From Burkholderia sp. D-99 (lineage in GTDB: Bacteria > Pseudomonadota > Gammaproteobacteria > Burkholderiales > Burkholderiaceae), in assembly GCF_011605345.1 (NCBI RefSeq), contig NZ_JAAOXM010000001.1, positions 1,116,001 to 1,180,000 on the forward strand: a stretch of 64,000 nt of DNA, in the 5' to 3' direction. The translations under genes and the position numbers were made by a program. Within the stretch, counting starts at the first letter, position 1; each line of letters opens with the position of its first letter. Below are positions 35,037 to 44,675 of the stretch, one piece after another. The notes under the pieces were generated by a model. It was given only the letters and a program-made list of their open reading frames with translations. It had not been told where the DNA came from and searched no databases.

Positions 35037-35843
35037 TCAGTGATGCTGCCGGTGCGCGTTGACGAACTGGCGGCAGCGTTCGCTCTGCGGCGCGTCGAAG
35101 ATTTCCGCCGGCGTGCCGCTCTCCTCGACGCGCCCCTGGTGCAGGAACAGCACCTTGCTCGACACGTCGCGCGCGAACGCCATCTCGTGCGTGACGAGAA
35201 TCATCGTGCGGCCTTCGCACGCGAGATCGCGGATCACCTTCAGCACTTCGCCGACGCGCTCGGGATCGAGCGCGGAAGTCGGCTCGTCGAACAGCATGAC
35301 TTTCGGCCGCATCGCCAGCGCGCGCGCAATCGCGACGCGCTGCTGCTGGCCACCCGACAGGAAAGCCGGATAGACGTTGCGCTTGTCGGCCAGGCCGACG
35401 CGTTCGAGCAGTTGCTCGGCGCGCGCGATCGCTTCGGCGCGCGGTTCGCGCAACACATGCACGGGCATCTCGATCACGTTCTCGAGCACCGTACGGTGTG
35501 CCCACAAGTTGAAACTCTGGAAGACCATGCCGAGCCGGGTGCGGACCCGCTCGACCTGGCGCGCATCGGTCGGCACCGTACGCCCCTTGCGGTCAACTTT
35601 CAGCCCGATCTCCTCGCCGTCGACGACGATGCGCCCGCGGGTCGGCGTTTCAAGCAAGTTGATGCAGCGTAGCAGCGTGCTCTTGCCCGATCCGCTCGCG
35701 CCAATCAGCGAGATCACCTCGCCTTCGCGCGCGCTCAGCGACACGCCCTTCAACACTTCCAGGTCGCCGAACCGCTTGTGCAGATCTTCCACCTGCACGC
35801 GTTCCTCGACGTCCGTTTTCATGCTCTCCACCCGCGCCAACAT
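35037..35843 (-). CDS. Polar amino acid ABC ATPase (AotP/HisP-like)
   Basis: The 268-aa ATPase carries GASGSGKST near residue 49, LSGGQQQR near 165, [12 protein letters not shown] near 188 and VTHEMAFAR near 220. The insert DGEEIGLKVDRKGRTVPTDARQVERVRTRLGMVFQSFNLWAH is characteristic of the HisP/OccP group. The ATG at 35843 has AGGAGACAGC upstream; an ATG at 35822 would skip seven residues. It is the first gene of the ATPase-binding protein-permeases-aruH-aotO run and is driven by the palindrome promoter at 35930-35960. Confidence 0.9.
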   Translation of the reverse strand: MLARVESMKTDVEERVQVEDLHKRFGDLEVLKGVSLSAREGEVISLIGASGSGKSTLLRCINLLETPTRGRIVVDGEEIGLKVDRKGRTVPTDARQVERVRTRLGMVFQSFNLWAHRTVLENVIEMPVHVLREPRAEAIARAEQLLERVGLADKRNVYPAFLSGGQQQRVAIARALAMRPKVMLFDEPTSALDPERVGEVLKVIRDLACEGRTMILVTHEMAFARDVSSKVLFLHQGRVEESGTPAEIFDAPQSERCRQFVNAHRQHH

Positions 35844-35929
35844 GCTGTCTCCTGTGTCGAATTCTCACGCTCGTCCCGTGCGGGATCGCAGCGTCTTGTT
35901 GAATGGCCGACCAACCTCATGCGGAGTCG

Positions 35930-35960
35930 AGTATAGGTGCTGTTGAACAATGGTTCAACA
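35930..35960 (-). promoter_or_regulatory. Operator-promoter of the Aot-like operon
   Basis: TGTTGAACAATGGTTCAACA (35941-35960) is a perfect palindrome with 8-bp arms. On the minus strand TTGAAC (35958-35953) acts as the -35 box and TATACT (35935-35930) as the -10 box, with exactly 17 bp between. The palindrome therefore covers the -35 region of the ATPase-first operon. The divergent TetR gene starts 122 bp away, making it the likely repressor or activator. Confidence 0.8.
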
Positions 35961-36020
35961 GTTTTAAAATAATCCAGAGCAAGGGTTTTCGCGGGTTTCG
36001 CGACGCTTTCATCACCGTAA

Positions 36021-36050
36021 TTGAACAAGCGTCCGGCACTCCCCTATAAT
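36021..36050 (+). promoter_or_regulatory. Promoter of the TetR gene
   Basis: TTGAAC (36021-36026) and TATAAT (36045-36050) are separated by 18 bp, and the ATG-equivalent GTG of the TetR gene lies 32 bp downstream of the -10 box. The -35 box is one half of the palindrome found at other promoters of the block, which suggests autoregulation. Confidence 0.65.
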
Positions 36051-36081
36051 CGGTACCATAACGATTCCGTAAGGTCACCAC

Positions 36082-36738
36082 GTGAAAAAGACTCCTGGCA
36101 CGGCACCGGTTCAGGCACGCAGCCGCGGCATCCGAGAAACACCCGCGGTGCGTCAGCAATCGATCATCGACGCGACGATGCGCTGCATCGCGCGCTACAG
36201 CTATTCCGAGACCACGATCGACCGCATCTGCGTGGAAGCGAAGGTCTCGCGCGGGCTGATCAATCATCATTTCCAGTCGAAAGACGAACTGATGGCGCAG
36301 ACCTACAAGCGGCTCGCGACCGACCTGCTCGACGTGTCGCGCGCGGCGGCCGCGAACGCAACGGGCCCCGAGGAAAAGCTCGATGCGATCATCAAGGTCT
36401 GTTTCGCCGCGCCGGTGTTCGCGCCGAAGAACGTGAAGGTGTGGCTCGGCTTCTGGAGCGTCGCGCACAGCGACCCGGTGATCCGCAAGGCGCACAAGGA
36501 GCTGTACAGCGGCTACCGGCAAGCGCTGAAGAAGCTGTTCGACCAGATCGCGGAAGTGCGCGGCGGCACCGTCGACAGCGATCTCGCCGCGCTGACGCTG
36601 ACGGCCGTGATCGACGGCTTCTGGCTGGAGCTGGCGCGCGACCCGACGTCGTTCACCGCGCAGGACGCGCTGACGGGCTGCCTGCGCGTCGTCGACACGT
36701 TCCTCCCGCCGCCGAAGACGGCCCGCAAGCGGGCGTAA
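36082..36738 (+). CDS. TetR-family regulator (BetI-like)
   Basis: The 218-aa regulator has a helix-turn-helix around residues 22-68 (RQQSIIDATMRCIARYSYSETTIDRICVEAKVSRGLINHHFQSKDELM) that resembles BetI, the choline-sensing repressor. A helical ligand-binding domain follows (AVIDGFWLELARDP near the end). The GTG start gives the usual length. It is divergent from the Aot-like operon and its gene ends in a perfect hairpin opposite aruI. The same palindrome, TTGAA-N6-TTCAA, lies at four promoters across 35-53 kb, so it is the natural candidate for the whole block. Ligand is unknown. Confidence 0.85.
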   Translation: MKKTPGTAPVQARSRGIRETPAVRQQSIIDATMRCIARYSYSETTIDRICVEAKVSRGLINHHFQSKDELMAQTYKRLATDLLDVSRAAAANATGPEEKLDAIIKVCFAAPVFAPKNVKVWLGFWSVAHSDPVIRKAHKELYSGYRQALKKLFDQIAEVRGGTVDSDLAALTLTAVIDGFWLELARDPTSFTAQDALTGCLRVVDTFLPPPKTARKRA

Positions 36739-36821
36739 CCGGCTCAGGGCCTGTTCACGCCGATAACGGGCTTGCGCTGGCCCTGACGCGCGCACGCGCC
36801 GCCTGGCACCGGCGGCGGCAA

Positions 36822-36846
36822 CGACGGCCTCGCACAATGCGAGGCC
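36822..36846. terminator. Terminator hairpin between TetR gene and aruI
   Basis: ACGGCCTCGCA and TGCGAGGCCGT make a perfect 11-bp stem with a 3-base loop between two convergent genes. On the plus strand it is followed by TCGTCCTTTC. It may serve both strands. Confidence 0.7.
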
Positions 36847-36856
36847 GTTCGTCCTT

Positions 36857-38458
36857 TCAGGCCGCGCGGATCTCGATCAGGTACGGCGCGTCGTGGGCCG
36901 CCGCTTCGCTCAGCGCACCGGCCAGCGACGCCCCCTCTTCGACCCGCTGCGCCCCCCACCCGTACGCGCGCGCGATCGCGACGAAATCCGGCGTGTGCAG
37001 ATCCACGCCGACCGGCTCGACACCCACGTCGACCATCGCGCGCTTGATCTCCCCGTACCCGCCGTTGTTCAACAGCACGACGATCACGCGCGCGCGGTGC
37101 TGCACCGCGGTGCCGAGCTCCGCGAGCGTGTACTGGAGCCCGCCGTCACCGGCCACGCAGACGACCGGGCGCGTCGCGTCGCCGAGGCTCGCACCCACGG
37201 CGGCCGGCAACCCGTAGCCGAGCGAGCCGAATCCCACCGATGCGTTGAACCAGCTGCGCGGGCGCGGCGCCGCGAAGCCGACGTTGCCCGCATAAACGAT
37301 GCGCGTCGAATCGCCGACGATCGCCGCATCGGGCAACGCATCGCGCACGCTGTCCAGCAGCGCGAGATCGCGCCTCATCTCGTCGTTCAGTTCCTGCCGC
37401 GCCGCCGCGCGGCATACCGCCGCGCGTTCGGCGCCGTCGCCGTCCGCACGCGTGTGCGCATTGGCCCGCCAGAGGCGCCGGAATGCGCGCACGGTTTCGC
37501 CGACGTCGCCGAGCAGCGGCAGCGCGGGCACCGCGTTGCGGCACAGCTGCTGCGGATCGATGTCGACCCGCACGAGCGGCGCGGGCATCGCGAAGCTGCG
37601 GGTCGCGTACAGATCGTAGTCGGTCGGCCCCAGCTCGGTGCCGAGCGCAACGATCAGGTCGCTGTCGCGCATCAGCGCGCGCACCGCGTCGCTCGACGCC
37701 GACCACGCGATGCCGAGCGGATGCGCGGGCGGCAGCACGCCGCGCCCGTTGATCGTCATCACGACCGGTGCATCGAGCGTTTCCGCGAGCCAGCGCACGT
37801 CGTCGGCCGCATCGAGCGCGCCGCCGCCCGCGAGGATCAGCGGCGCGCGCGCGGCGGCCGCCTTTGCGCGGAATGCGTCGATGCCCTGGGCCGACGCGGG
37901 CCCCGGCGCGATGCGCGGCGGCGCGGCAGGCACCGCCGGCAATGCATCGGCAGGCGCCGCGAGCACGTCGAGCGGAATCTGGATGTGCACCGGGCGCGGG
38001 CGTCCGCCCGAAAACACCGCGAATGCACGCGCGATCGCCTGCGGCAGCGCGTCGGCGCGCGGCACCGTGTAGCTGAACGCGGCGACGTTCTCCGCGAACG
38101 CATGCTGGTCCGGCAATTCGTGCAGATGGCCGTTGCCCGAGCCGATGTCGCCGGACACATTCACGCTCGAAATGACCAGCATCGGGATCGAATCCGCGTA
38201 CGCCTGCGCCATCGACGTCGCGATGTTCGTCATGCCGGGCCCGGTAATGACGAAACACACGCCCGGCTTGCCGGTCGCGCGCGCATAGCCGTCCGCCATG
38301 AAGCCGAGGCCCTGCTCGTGGCGCGCGCTCACGTGACGCAGCGTGCTGCCGGCCAGGCCGCGGTACAGCTCGATCGTGTGCACGCCGGGAATGCCGAACA
38401 CCGTGTCGACGCCATAGGCGGCGAGCAGGTCGACGAGGTACATGCCTACTGTTTTCAT
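36857..38458 (-). CDS. aruI: ThDP-dependent 2-ketoarginine decarboxylase (AruI-like)
   Basis: The 533-aa protein is a thiamine diphosphate enzyme of the acetolactate synthase fold. The activating glutamate is in SARHEQGLGFMADGYAR (Glu48), a GIPGVHTIELYRG start marks the AruI/IlvB group, and GDGGLQYTLAELGTAVQ plus LLNNGGYGEIKRAM form the ThDP-Mg site. As remembered, AruI converts 2-ketoarginine to 4-guanidinobutyraldehyde, the step after AruH. Start 38458 gives the family N terminus. It lies 52 bp after a MarC-type gene at the end of a long minus-strand run that begins at potA. A general 2-oxoacid decarboxylase is the alternative. Confidence 0.8.
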   Translation of the reverse strand: MKTVGMYLVDLLAAYGVDTVFGIPGVHTIELYRGLAGSTLRHVSARHEQGLGFMADGYARATGKPGVCFVITGPGMTNIATSMAQAYADSIPMLVISSVNVSGDIGSGNGHLHELPDQHAFAENVAAFSYTVPRADALPQAIARAFAVFSGGRPRPVHIQIPLDVLAAPADALPAVPAAPPRIAPGPASAQGIDAFRAKAAAARAPLILAGGGALDAADDVRWLAETLDAPVVMTINGRGVLPPAHPLGIAWSASSDAVRALMRDSDLIVALGTELGPTDYDLYATRSFAMPAPLVRVDIDPQQLCRNAVPALPLLGDVGETVRAFRRLWRANAHTRADGDGAERAAVCRAAARQELNDEMRRDLALLDSVRDALPDAAIVGDSTRIVYAGNVGFAAPRPRSWFNASVGFGSLGYGLPAAVGASLGDATRPVVCVAGDGGLQYTLAELGTAVQHRARVIVVLLNNGGYGEIKRAMVDVGVEPVGVDLHTPDFVAIARAYGWGAQRVEEGASLAGALSEAAAHDAPYLIEIRAA

Positions 38459-38510
38459 ATCGTTTCCATTCTTCAGAACAGGTTTCAGGATCGTGCAGCG
38501 ACCGATGCCG

Positions 38511-39149
38511 TCAGTGCGCGAGCCCCGGCAGCAGTTCGCGCACGCCTTGCGCGAGCATCTGGAACGCGATCGCGGTGAGCACGATGCCGGACAGCCGCTC
38601 GACCAGCGTCCTGCCGATCTCGCCGAGCCGGCGACACCACGACGCCGAGCACGCATACGTGAGCCCGATCACGCCGGCATGCAGCACGCAGGCTGCGCTC
38701 AATGCCAGCAAGTCGGTTGGCGTATGGAAGCGCGTCGCCGTCGTGATCACGAGCGACATCACCGCACTGCCGATCGACAGCGGGAAGATCAGCGGCACCG
38801 CGATGTAGTTGCGCCATTGCGCATACTCGAGCCGCGTATCGCCGCCGTTGCGCTCGTCGTTCGCCGTCCCGCGCATCATCGGGATCGACCACAGGCACAG
38901 CACGAGGCCGCCGGTCAGCGTCAGTGCGCCAAGTGTCAGGCCGAGCATGCGCAACAGGAACTGCCCGCCCCATACGGCGCCGACCATCAGCGTCGCGATC
39001 CACGCGAACAGCCGGAACGCGATCTGCCGCTGCGTCGCGTCCGGGAAATGCCCGGTGACCGCCGCATACATCGGAATCGCGACGGGCGGACAGAACAGCG
39101 TCAGCAGGCCCGTCAGGAACAGCAACACGTCGCTCGACGTCAGGGTCAT
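38511..39149 (-). CDS. MarC-family membrane protein
   Basis: The 212-aa protein has six predicted membrane helices and the MarC features LTLFCPPVAIPMYAAVTGHFPDATQRQIAFRLF near residues 14-46 and a central NYIAVPLIFPLSIGSAVMS. MarC proteins are mostly uncharacterised and have been suggested to be small-molecule or amino acid exporters. The start at 39149 has GAG upstream, though GTG or earlier starts are possible. Position between etfA and aruI suggests release of an excess amino acid or toxic intermediate. Confidence 0.75.
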   Translation of the reverse strand: MTLTSSDVLLFLTGLLTLFCPPVAIPMYAAVTGHFPDATQRQIAFRLFAWIATLMVGAVWGGQFLLRMLGLTLGALTLTGGLVLCLWSIPMMRGTANDERNGGDTRLEYAQWRNYIAVPLIFPLSIGSAVMSLVITTATRFHTPTDLLALSAACVLHAGVIGLTYACSASWCRRLGEIGRTLVERLSGIVLTAIAFQMLAQGVRELLPGLAH

Positions 39150-39214
39150 CGTTCGCACTCGGATGCGGTCGGGTGGATGAGAGGCGCAATGGCATGCGTG
39201 GCCGTCGTTCGTCG

Positions 39215-40177
39215 TCAGCCGAGCTCGGCGCAGAGTTCGGGGATCGTCGAGAACAGATCGCCGACGAGGCCGTAGTCGGCCACGCTGAAGATCGGCGCTT
39301 CCGGATCCTTGTTGATCGCGACGATCACCTTCGAATCCTTCATGCCGGCCAGGTGCTGGATCGCGCCCGAGATGCCGACCGCGATGTACAGCTGCGGCGC
39401 GACGATCTTGCCGGTCTGGCCGACCTGGTAGTCGTTCGGCACGTAGCCGGCATCGACTGCCGCACGTGAGGCGCCGAGCGCCGCGCTCAGCTTGTCCGCC
39501 AGCGGCTCCAGCACTTTGGTGTAGTTCTCGCCGCTACCCAGACCACGGCCACCCGACACGATGATCTTCGCGCTCGTGAGTTCCGGACGATCCAGCTTCG
39601 TCACTTCACGGCTCACGAATTGCGACTTGCCGGCGTCGGCTGCCGCTTCGATCTTCTCGACCGTCGCGCTGCCGCCTTCCGCTGCAACCGGGTCGAAGCC
39701 CGTCGCACGCACCGTGATGACCTTGATCGGGTCGCTCGACTGCACCGTCGCGATCGCGTTGCCCGCGTAGATCGGGCGCTCGAACGTGTCGGCCGACACG
39801 ACCGCCGTAATCTCGGAGATCTGCGCGACATCGAGCTTCGCGGCAATGCGCGGCGCGATGTTCTTGCCATAGGCCGTGGCCGGCGCAAGAACGTGCGAGT
39901 AATCCTTCCCGATGTTCAGCGCGGTCGCTTCGATGTTTTCCGCCAGGCCCGCTTCAAGTTGCGGCGCGTCGGCCAGCAGCACCTTCGACACACCTGCGAT
40001 CTTCGCTGCCGCTTGCACGTTGTGGCCCGCGACCAGCACGTGAATGTCGCCGCCGACGAATTTGCCAATCTCGGCTGCCGCCGCCACCGTGTTCAACGTC
40101 GCGGCCTTGATCGACGCGTTGCCCACCGTGGGGGCTTCCGTCGGGGCGTCGTACTCTGCAATCACCAGAATCGTCAT
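39215..40177 (-). CDS. etfA: Electron transfer flavoprotein, alpha subunit
   Basis: The 320-aa subunit shows the FAD-binding C-terminal block: [72 protein letters not shown]. Length and features are standard. With EtfB it passes electrons from acyl-CoA dehydrogenases to the quinone pool. It follows etfB after 16 bp. Its place beside an acyl-CoA dehydrogenase gene block suggests a dedicated ETF for the proposed CoA pathway, though this may also be the general ETF. Confidence 0.95.
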   Translation of the reverse strand: MTILVIAEYDAPTEAPTVGNASIKAATLNTVAAAAEIGKFVGGDIHVLVAGHNVQAAAKIAGVSKVLLADAPQLEAGLAENIEATALNIGKDYSHVLAPATAYGKNIAPRIAAKLDVAQISEITAVVSADTFERPIYAGNAIATVQSSDPIKVITVRATGFDPVAAEGGSATVEKIEAAADAGKSQFVSREVTKLDRPELTSAKIIVSGGRGLGSGENYTKVLEPLADKLSAALGASRAAVDAGYVPNDYQVGQTGKIVAPQLYIAVGISGAIQHLAGMKDSKVIVAINKDPEAPIFSVADYGLVGDLFSTIPELCAELG

Positions 40178-40193
40178 TTCTTTGCGCTCCCTC

Positions 40194-40949
40194 TTACAGC
40201 ACCTTGGCTTCGGTCTTCAGCTTCTCGACCAGCGTCTTCACGTCCGGCACCTTCACGCCGGCTACGCGCTTCGGCGGCTCGACGACCTTCAGCGTCTTCA
40301 GACGCGGCGCGACATCCACGCCCAGGTCTTCCGGCTTCACGGTTTCCAGCGGCTTCTTCTTCGCCTTCATGATGTTCGGCAGCGTCACGTAGCGCGGCTC
40401 GTTCAGGCGCAGGTCCGTGGTGATCACGGCCGGCAGCGACAGCGACAGCGTTTCCGCGCCGCCGTCGACTTCGCGTGCCACCGTTGCCTTACCGTCGGCC
40501 ACCGTCACCTTCGACGCGAACGTCGCTTGCGGGAGACCTGCCAGCGCGGCCAGCATCTGGCCCGTCTGGTTCGAATCATCGTCGATCGCCTGCTTGCCGA
40601 GGATCACGAGCGAAGGTTGCTCCTTGTCGACCAGCGCCTTCAGAATCTTCGCGACGGCCAGTGGCTCGACGCTGTCGTTCGATTCGACGAGGATCGCGCG
40701 ATCCGCGCCGATCGCCAGCGCCGTACGCAGCGTTTCCTGCGCCTGCGTGACGCCCACCGACACGGCGATCACTTCGGTCGCCACGCCCGCCTCCTTCAAC
40801 CGCACGGCCTCTTCCACCGCGATCTCGTCGAACGGGTTCATCGACATCTTCACGTTCGCGATGTCGACACCGGATTGATCGGACTTCACGCGGACCTTCA
40901 CGTTGTAATCGACCACCCGCTTCACTGCCACCAGTACCTTGATGCTCAT
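40194..40949 (-). CDS. etfB: Electron transfer flavoprotein, beta subunit
   Basis: This 251-aa subunit has the ETF-beta signature [19 protein letters not shown] near residues 180-200 and the typical [22 protein letters not shown] start. It binds AMP and pairs with EtfA. The start at 40949 lies 22 bp from the stop of the upstream quinone reductase gene. The pair likely serves the acyl-CoA dehydrogenase encoded at 46779. Confidence 0.95.
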   Translation of the reverse strand: MSIKVLVAVKRVVDYNVKVRVKSDQSGVDIANVKMSMNPFDEIAVEEAVRLKEAGVATEVIAVSVGVTQAQETLRTALAIGADRAILVESNDSVEPLAVAKILKALVDKEQPSLVILGKQAIDDDSNQTGQMLAALAGLPQATFASKVTVADGKATVAREVDGGAETLSLSLPAVITTDLRLNEPRYVTLPNIMKAKKKPLETVKPEDLGVDVAPRLKTLKVVEPPKRVAGVKVPDVKTLVEKLKTEAKVL

Positions 40950-40971
40950 TCATCCCCCGTCATTGAATCGT

Positions 40972-41700
40972 TCAGTCCTGCGCGACTTCCTGCGGCGCGC
41001 GTTCGCGCGGTCGCATGTCGCCATCGAAATCGTCGAGCGTCGGGAACGCCATCGGTTCCAGCCGGTCGAGCTGCGCCAGGTATGCGTCGTAACGTTCGAG
41101 CACGGCCGCGCGCTCGGCGTCGCCGATATACGGCACGTGATAACCGACGAACGACGGCAGCACGTCGAAACCCGCATAACCGAGCGTGCCGCGAAGCACG
41201 TGGCGCAGCATCAGGTCCATCTCGCCGTGTACGCCGTCCGCGCCGAACATGGTGTCGCGGCCGCCGCACGTGTAGGCGAGCAGCGCGCGCTTGCCGCGCA
41301 TCCCGCCGCGATCGTAGAAACGCACGCCGCCGTACACCTTGCCCGACACGAGCACGCGGTCGATCCAGCCTTTCATGATCGCCGGCATCGAGCACCAGAA
41401 CAGCGGGAAGCTCAGGATCAACAGGTCGCATGCGATCAGCTTGTCGAGTTCGGCGGCAATGTCGGGCGCGATCGCGTGCGCGGCGACGTTCTCGCGCTGC
41501 TCCAGCGCATAGACGAGATAGTCCGGGTTCTTTCGCACGCCGAAATCGGCCGCGCTCGCGACCGGGTTCCACTGCATCGCGTACAGGTCGGACACCGTCA
41601 CGGTATGCCCCTGCGCTTCGAGCGTGCTCACCGCGCGATGCAGCATCGACGTCGTGAACGACTGCGATTCGGGATGGGCGTGAACGATCAGGACTTTCAT
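40972..41700 (-). CDS. NAD(P)H:quinone oxidoreductase, flavodoxin-like fold
   Basis: The 242-aa protein has the NQO1/MdaB fold with the start KVLIVHAHPESQSFTTSMLHRAVSTLEAQGHTVTVSDLYAM, and FWCSMPAIMKGWIDRVLVSGKVYGGVRFYDRGGMRGKRALLAYTCGG near residues 100-147. A related gene lies beside aruH and aruI in Pseudomonas, as remembered. It may protect against quinone or aldehyde stress or re-oxidise cofactor. It sits between the Pot-type permease and etfB, all in one direction. Confidence 0.82.
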   Translation of the reverse strand: MKVLIVHAHPESQSFTTSMLHRAVSTLEAQGHTVTVSDLYAMQWNPVASAADFGVRKNPDYLVYALEQRENVAAHAIAPDIAAELDKLIACDLLILSFPLFWCSMPAIMKGWIDRVLVSGKVYGGVRFYDRGGMRGKRALLAYTCGGRDTMFGADGVHGEMDLMLRHVLRGTLGYAGFDVLPSFVGYHVPYIGDAERAAVLERYDAYLAQLDRLEPMAFPTLDDFDGDMRPRERAPQEVAQD

Positions 41701-41733
41701 GGTGCTTTTCTTCTCCGCAACATAACGTTGAAA

Positions 41734-42528
41734 TCAGACGGACCCGGCCGCGCGCTTGCGCAGCAGCGACAGGCCGATCGCGACACAGGTGGCCGCCAGC
41801 AACAGCGTGGAGACCGACGCGATCGCCGGATCGACGTTCTCGCGCATCCCGTCCCACATCCGGCGCGGCAGCGTGTAGACACCCCGGCTCGAAATGAACA
41901 GCGTGACGACCAGTTCGTCCCACGACAGGATGAACGCGAACACGGCCGCCGACAGCAAGCCGGGCCGGATCGACGGCAGGATCACGTAGCGCAGCGTCTG
42001 CGCGAGGTTCGCGCCGAGGCTGCGTGATGCCTGCTCGATCCGCAGGCCAACCGTCGCGAGCGACGCGGACACCGCGACGACCACGTACGGCACCGACAGC
42101 ACGACATGCGACAGGATCACCGCCGGATAGCTGTCGAGCATCCCGAGCTCGCCCCACAGCCGGTAGAACGCGAGCGCCGACACGATCGGCGGCACGATCA
42201 GCGGAAACAGGATCACGCCGCGCACCAGCTCGCCGCGCCGCGATGCGACCTTCCACAAGCCGATCGCGCACAAGGTGCCGAGCGTCACCGAGATCGCTGA
42301 CGAAACGAGCGCGATCAGCCCGCTCTGCAGGAAACTCGACACCCAGCCGTCGTCGTCGAGCAGCACGCTGTAATGCCGCAGCGACAGCGCGCCGTCCGGC
42401 ATCGACAGGTAGTCGCTCGGCGTCAGCGACACGGGCACCGACACGAGCAGCGGCAGCATCAGGAACAGGATCGCGGCCCATGCGACGCCGATCACCAGCG
42501 CGCGGCCGGCCGTCAGTCTGGTCTTCAT
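41734..42528 (-). CDS. Pot-type ABC permease 2 (PotC-like)
   Basis: The 264-aa permease has six predicted helices. IEQASRSLGANLAQTLRYVILPSIRPG is the EAA loop of the PotC/spermidine-putrescine family, and PLLVSVPVSLTPSDYLSMPDG near the first helix also matches that family. It lies 21 bp after the partner permease and is the last transporter gene of the run before the quinone reductase. It should form a heterodimer with the PotB-like protein. Substrate could be a polyamine or a guanidino compound. Confidence 0.85.
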   Translation of the reverse strand: MKTRLTAGRALVIGVAWAAILFLMLPLLVSVPVSLTPSDYLSMPDGALSLRHYSVLLDDDGWVSSFLQSGLIALVSSAISVTLGTLCAIGLWKVASRRGELVRGVILFPLIVPPIVSALAFYRLWGELGMLDSYPAVILSHVVLSVPYVVVAVSASLATVGLRIEQASRSLGANLAQTLRYVILPSIRPGLLSAAVFAFILSWDELVVTLFISSRGVYTLPRRMWDGMRENVDPAIASVSTLLLAATCVAIGLSLLRKRAAGSV

Positions 42529-42549
42529 CTTCGATTCCTCCGGTCGGAT

Positions 42550-43425
42550 TCAGCGCGCGCCGAACAGCTCGCGCAGGTCGACGAAACGCGCAAGCAGCGC
42601 GAGCGCGGCCAGGATCGACGCCAGCAGCAACGACGCGAGCGCCGCCCCGCTGCCCCAGTTCATGAGCTGCAGGATCTGCGTGCTGATGTATTCGGCGATC
42701 ATCACCGTGCGTCCGCCGCCGAGAATCACCGGCGTCACGTAGAAGCCGAGCGAGAAGATGAACACGAGGATCGCTGCGCCGACGATGCCCGGCCGCGTCT
42801 GCGGGAAATACACCTTGCGGAACGTGACGAGCGCGCCCGCGCCGAGCCCCTGCGATGCGCGCGCGAGCTGCGGGTCGATGCCTTTCATGTTCGCGTACAG
42901 CGGCAGCACCGCGTACGGGATCATGAAGTGGATCATCCCGATCACGACCCCGATCTCGTTGCGCATCAGCGGCAGCGGCGCGTCGATCAGCCCGATGCGC
43001 ATCAGCAGCGTGTTGACGAGCCCCTGCTCGCCGAGCAGGAACAGCCACGAGAACGCGCGCACCAGCACCGACGCCCAGAACGGCACGAGCAGCCCGAACA
43101 TCAGCGCCATCCGCTGGCGCGGCCCGACGTGCGCCATCGCATACGCGATCGCATAACCGAGCGCGACCGAGCACACGGTCGTGACCGCGCATACGCGCAG
43201 CGTCGTCCACAGCACACGGTGCACGCCACGGTTGTCCAGCAGCCGCGCGTAGTTGTGCAGGCCGGGCTCCGGCACCGTGAAGCCGAGCCACAGCACGCGC
43301 ACGAGCGGATACACGTACAGCACGATCAGCACCGCGAGCAGCGGCACGACGAGCAGCCAGTAGCGATCGGCTTTCGCGCGGTCGAGCGGGACGGCGCCCG
43401 CGACAGGGGAAGACAGGGTATTCAT
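42550..43425 (-). CDS. Pot-type ABC permease 1 (PotB-like)
   Basis: The 291-aa permease has six helices, with YWLLVVPLLAVLIVLYVYPLVRVLWLGFT opening and an EAA loop (PQLARASQGLGAGALVTFRKVYFPQTRPG), both characteristic of PotB-type permeases. It follows the binding protein gene after 25 bp. With the PotC-like, PotA-like and binding proteins it makes a full spermidine/putrescine-type importer. Its coupling to aruI in one run suggests the system brings in a positively charged compound. Confidence 0.85.
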   Translation of the reverse strand: MNTLSSPVAGAVPLDRAKADRYWLLVVPLLAVLIVLYVYPLVRVLWLGFTVPEPGLHNYARLLDNRGVHRVLWTTLRVCAVTTVCSVALGYAIAYAMAHVGPRQRMALMFGLLVPFWASVLVRAFSWLFLLGEQGLVNTLLMRIGLIDAPLPLMRNEIGVVIGMIHFMIPYAVLPLYANMKGIDPQLARASQGLGAGALVTFRKVYFPQTRPGIVGAAILVFIFSLGFYVTPVILGGGRTVMIAEYISTQILQLMNWGSGAALASLLLASILAALALLARFVDLRELFGAR

Positions 43426-43450
43426 GGCGTCACACTCACGAGGCGGCGGC

Positions 43451-44560
43451 TCAGGACGACATCAGGTCGGTGTACTGCGCGAGCGTCGCTTCGTAATGCT
43501 GCGCCCACCACTCGGGGTTCACCTTGCACTGCCTGGCCCAGTTCTCCGGCGTGCCGGGATTGTCCGCGCGCAGCGCCTGCGGTACGGCGGCCGTCGCGGC
43601 CGGCGTCACCGGCCCGTTGCCGAGCAGCGACAGCAGGCGCACCTGCGGCTCGATGCCTTGCACGAACTTGATGAACTGCCACACCGCGTCGCCCGACGGA
43701 TTGTTCTTCGGCACGCCCCACACGTCGCATGACGCGAGCCCCTGCTCCCACGTATAGCGGAACCGTCCGCTGCTCTCGCGCTGCAGCACGTTCGCGCGCG
43801 TATGCCAGATGCACGCCATGCTGACTTCGCCGTTGCGCAGCAATTGCAGGCTGTCCGCGCCGGAATCCCACAGCAGCACGTTCGAGCGCAGTTCCTTGAG
43901 CTTCTTCATTGCGCGCGGCACGTCGATCGGGTAGACCTTGTCCTTGTCGACGCCGTCGGCCATCAGCGCGGCCTCGAGTGCGCCGCCCATCCACTTCCAC
44001 AACCCGCGCTTGCCCGGAAACTTGCCGACGTTCCAGAAATCGGCCCAGTTCTTTGGCGGGTTCGCACCGAACTTGCGCGCATCGTAGACGAGCACGTAGC
44101 TCAACAGATACGACGGCACGCCGAAATCCGATGCGAGCCCCGGCAACGCATTGCGGCCGACGACCGAATAATCGATCGGCCGCAGGAACCCCTGCTTGCC
44201 GAGCTTGATCGCCGCGAAACCGTCGAGATCCATCACGTCCCAGATCACGTTCCGGTTCTCGACCATCGCCTTGATCTTGCCGTCCTCCGGCGACGAGTCG
44301 TAGCCCATCCTGATCCCGCTGGCCTTCGTGAACGGGTCCATATAGGCGGAGCGGAACGCGGAACGTGCCTCGCCGCCCCACGCGCTGAGCACGATTTCCT
44401 TCGGGTTCGCGGCCAGCGCGTCCTTCGCGCCCGCCGCCAGCAGCGTCGGCGCGAGGCCGGCGGCCGCGCACAGCCGGAGGAAGTCGCGCCGGCGTTGCGA
44501 TGGCGCGGATTGAAGTTCGCGTGCCTGGTCGAGCAGGTCCTGCAGATGGCGGTTCGTCAT
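43451..44560 (-). CDS. Pot-type periplasmic binding protein
   Basis: The 369-aa protein has an N-terminal RRRDFLRLCAAAGLAPTLL segment, a Tat-like signal with a twin-arginine, cleavage probably before ANPKEIV. The mature part has WGGEARSAFRSAYMDPFTKASGIRMGYDSSPEDGKI, as in PotD-like and extracellular solute-binding family 1 proteins. Start 44560 is backed by a strong AGGAGGAG. A longer upstream frame is unsupported. It is the second gene after the ATPase and delivers cargo to the PotBC-like pair. Confidence 0.85.
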   Translation of the reverse strand: MTNRHLQDLLDQARELQSAPSQRRRDFLRLCAAAGLAPTLLAAGAKDALAANPKEIVLSAWGGEARSAFRSAYMDPFTKASGIRMGYDSSPEDGKIKAMVENRNVIWDVMDLDGFAAIKLGKQGFLRPIDYSVVGRNALPGLASDFGVPSYLLSYVLVYDARKFGANPPKNWADFWNVGKFPGKRGLWKWMGGALEAALMADGVDKDKVYPIDVPRAMKKLKELRSNVLLWDSGADSLQLLRNGEVSMACIWHTRANVLQRESSGRFRYTWEQGLASCDVWGVPKNNPSGDAVWQFIKFVQGIEPQVRLLSLLGNGPVTPAATAAVPQALRADNPGTPENWARQCKVNPEWWAQHYEATLAQYTDLMSS

Positions 44561-44675
44561 GGTGTCTCCTCCTGGCTTGGCAGCGCCCGCACGCATCTCG
44601 TCGTTTCCGGGCACCGTTGAATCGGCCGGCGACGCGGGCACTCGCCGCGTCGCGCGGGATGCATCGTTCGTCGCG